A stretch of DNA of 64,000 bases, taken from NCBI GenBank assembly GCA_034429745.1, contig DAOUFY010000097.1, forward strand, positions 1-64,000, read 5' to 3'. The notes beneath the pieces are model-generated. The model did no database searches. It was not told where the DNA came from and saw nothing but the letters and a program-made list of their open reading frames with translations. This DNA comes from JBAXBF01 sp034429745 (GTDB lineage: Bacteria; Chloroflexota; Anaerolineae; Anaerolineales; DRKV01). Shown piece after piece: positions 63,845-64,000 of the stretch (the stretch's first letter is position 1; every line of letters starts with the position of its first letter). The translations under genes were made by a program, and so were the position numbers.

Positions 63845-63862
63845 CAGTTATAATTATAACTG
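63845..63862. promoter_or_regulatory. Perfect 18-bp palindrome containing TATAAT on both strands
   Basis: CAGTTATAATTATAACTG is a perfect inverted repeat between two divergent genes. It carries TATAAT on each strand (63849-63854 plus; complement of 63853-63858 minus), so it can act as two overlapping divergent -10 boxes or as a regulator site. No clear -35 on either side, so its role is uncertain. Confidence 0.45.
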
Positions 63863-63899
63863 CAATTTAACGCCTTTAGGAATAGAGGATAATTAATAA

Positions 63900-64000
63900 A
63901 TGACTAAAAACTTTTCCATTGAAAAATTTGCTTTCCTTGTAATCGTCGTTCTTTATCTCATCTATGCAGCAGTGTATATTGAAAAGACGAGCTTTACAGT
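63900..64000 (+). CDS. Start of a membrane protein (cut by window end)
   Basis: An ATG at 63900-63902, after AGAGGA about 10 bases upstream, opens a frame running to the window edge: a charged start (MTKNFSIEKF) and a hydrophobic helix (about residues 11-25) ending AVYIEKTSFT. Such a first helix resembles those of polytopic GT-C-type or uncharacterised membrane proteins common near these clusters, but only 33 residues are visible, so no family can be named. It is divergent from the sulfate-activation gene. Confidence 0.6.
   Translation, partial: MTKNFSIEKFAFLVIVVLYLIYAAVYIEKTSFT

Overview
The window looks like a chromosomal segment of a mesophilic or moderately thermophilic Chloroflexota bacterium, most likely of the Anaerolineae. 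This is an inference from the gene mix: lipoprotein sugar-binding proteins with EAP/KEE-rich linkers, a coenzyme B12-dependent ribonucleotide reductase with NrdR, a NfeD-slipin pair, a beta-CASP RNase and a fused ATP sulfurylase/APS kinase. No ribosomal or marker gene fixes the taxon. There is no prophage, insertion sequence or CRISPR array that I could see, and no gene-free stretch above 300 bases.

Left part (1-4884, minus strand): a four-gene sugar ABC importer operon, lacI-type regulator, two-domain ATPase, permease and substrate-binding lipoprotein (the last cut by the window edge). It has a near-perfect sigma-70 promoter with an inverted repeat over the start site. From 5 to 26.7 kb the genes are mostly metabolic and housekeeping: a YdiJ-type FAD/Fe-S 2-hydroxyacid dehydrogenase followed by a radical-SAM-like protein that has lost its three cluster cysteines; an HpcH/HpaI aldolase; NfeD and slipin; RimI-like acetyltransferase; RNase D; beta-CASP RNase; tRNA-Ser(CGA); an AT-rich restriction-modification pair of the CCGG-enzyme type; a four-gene membrane/stress operon (Na/Pi cotransporter-like, UspA, UPF0316, MscS); a pentapeptide-repeat lipoprotein; nrdR-nrdJ; and a class II aldolase plus L-rhamnose isomerase ending at a clear hairpin terminator. 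A secreted zinc metalloprotease follows on the other strand.

Right part (29.0-63.8 kb): more than thirty genes on the minus strand, tightly packed and often overlapping by 4 bp, make up one large surface-polysaccharide locus. In order of transcription it holds PAPS synthesis (ATP sulfurylase/APS kinase), an SDR dehydrogenase, a CMP-nonulosonate synthetase, GT-C type membrane proteins, a DUF5989-SxtJ-carbamoyltransferase-SGNH cassette, a four-domain NeuB-type nonulosonate synthase, a capsule-type protein, a methyltransferase, an acyl carrier protein, two acyl/acetyltransferases, an M28-like hydrolase, two tandem sulfotransferases, a second CMP-sugar synthetase, a 2-hydroxyacid dehydrogenase, a DUF115 protein, two GT2 glycosyltransferases, a third sulfotransferase, a P-type cation ATPase, RmlC-B-A-D for dTDP-L-rhamnose, a Wzz-like protein and a Wzy-like polymerase. 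Together they predict a rhamnose- and nonulosonate-containing glycan that is sulfated and probably carbamoylated and acylated. No flippase, initiating phosphoglycosyltransferase or outer-membrane export gene is in the window, so the locus probably continues to the right, where a further membrane protein begins on the plus strand.

Points that stand out are the cysteine-less radical SAM protein, the sulfated nonulosonate glycan locus as a whole, the four-domain NeuB fusion, the cation pump translationally coupled to a sulfotransferase and lacking the usual M6 aspartate, and an RNase D gene with no standard start codon where the homologous N-terminus should begin.
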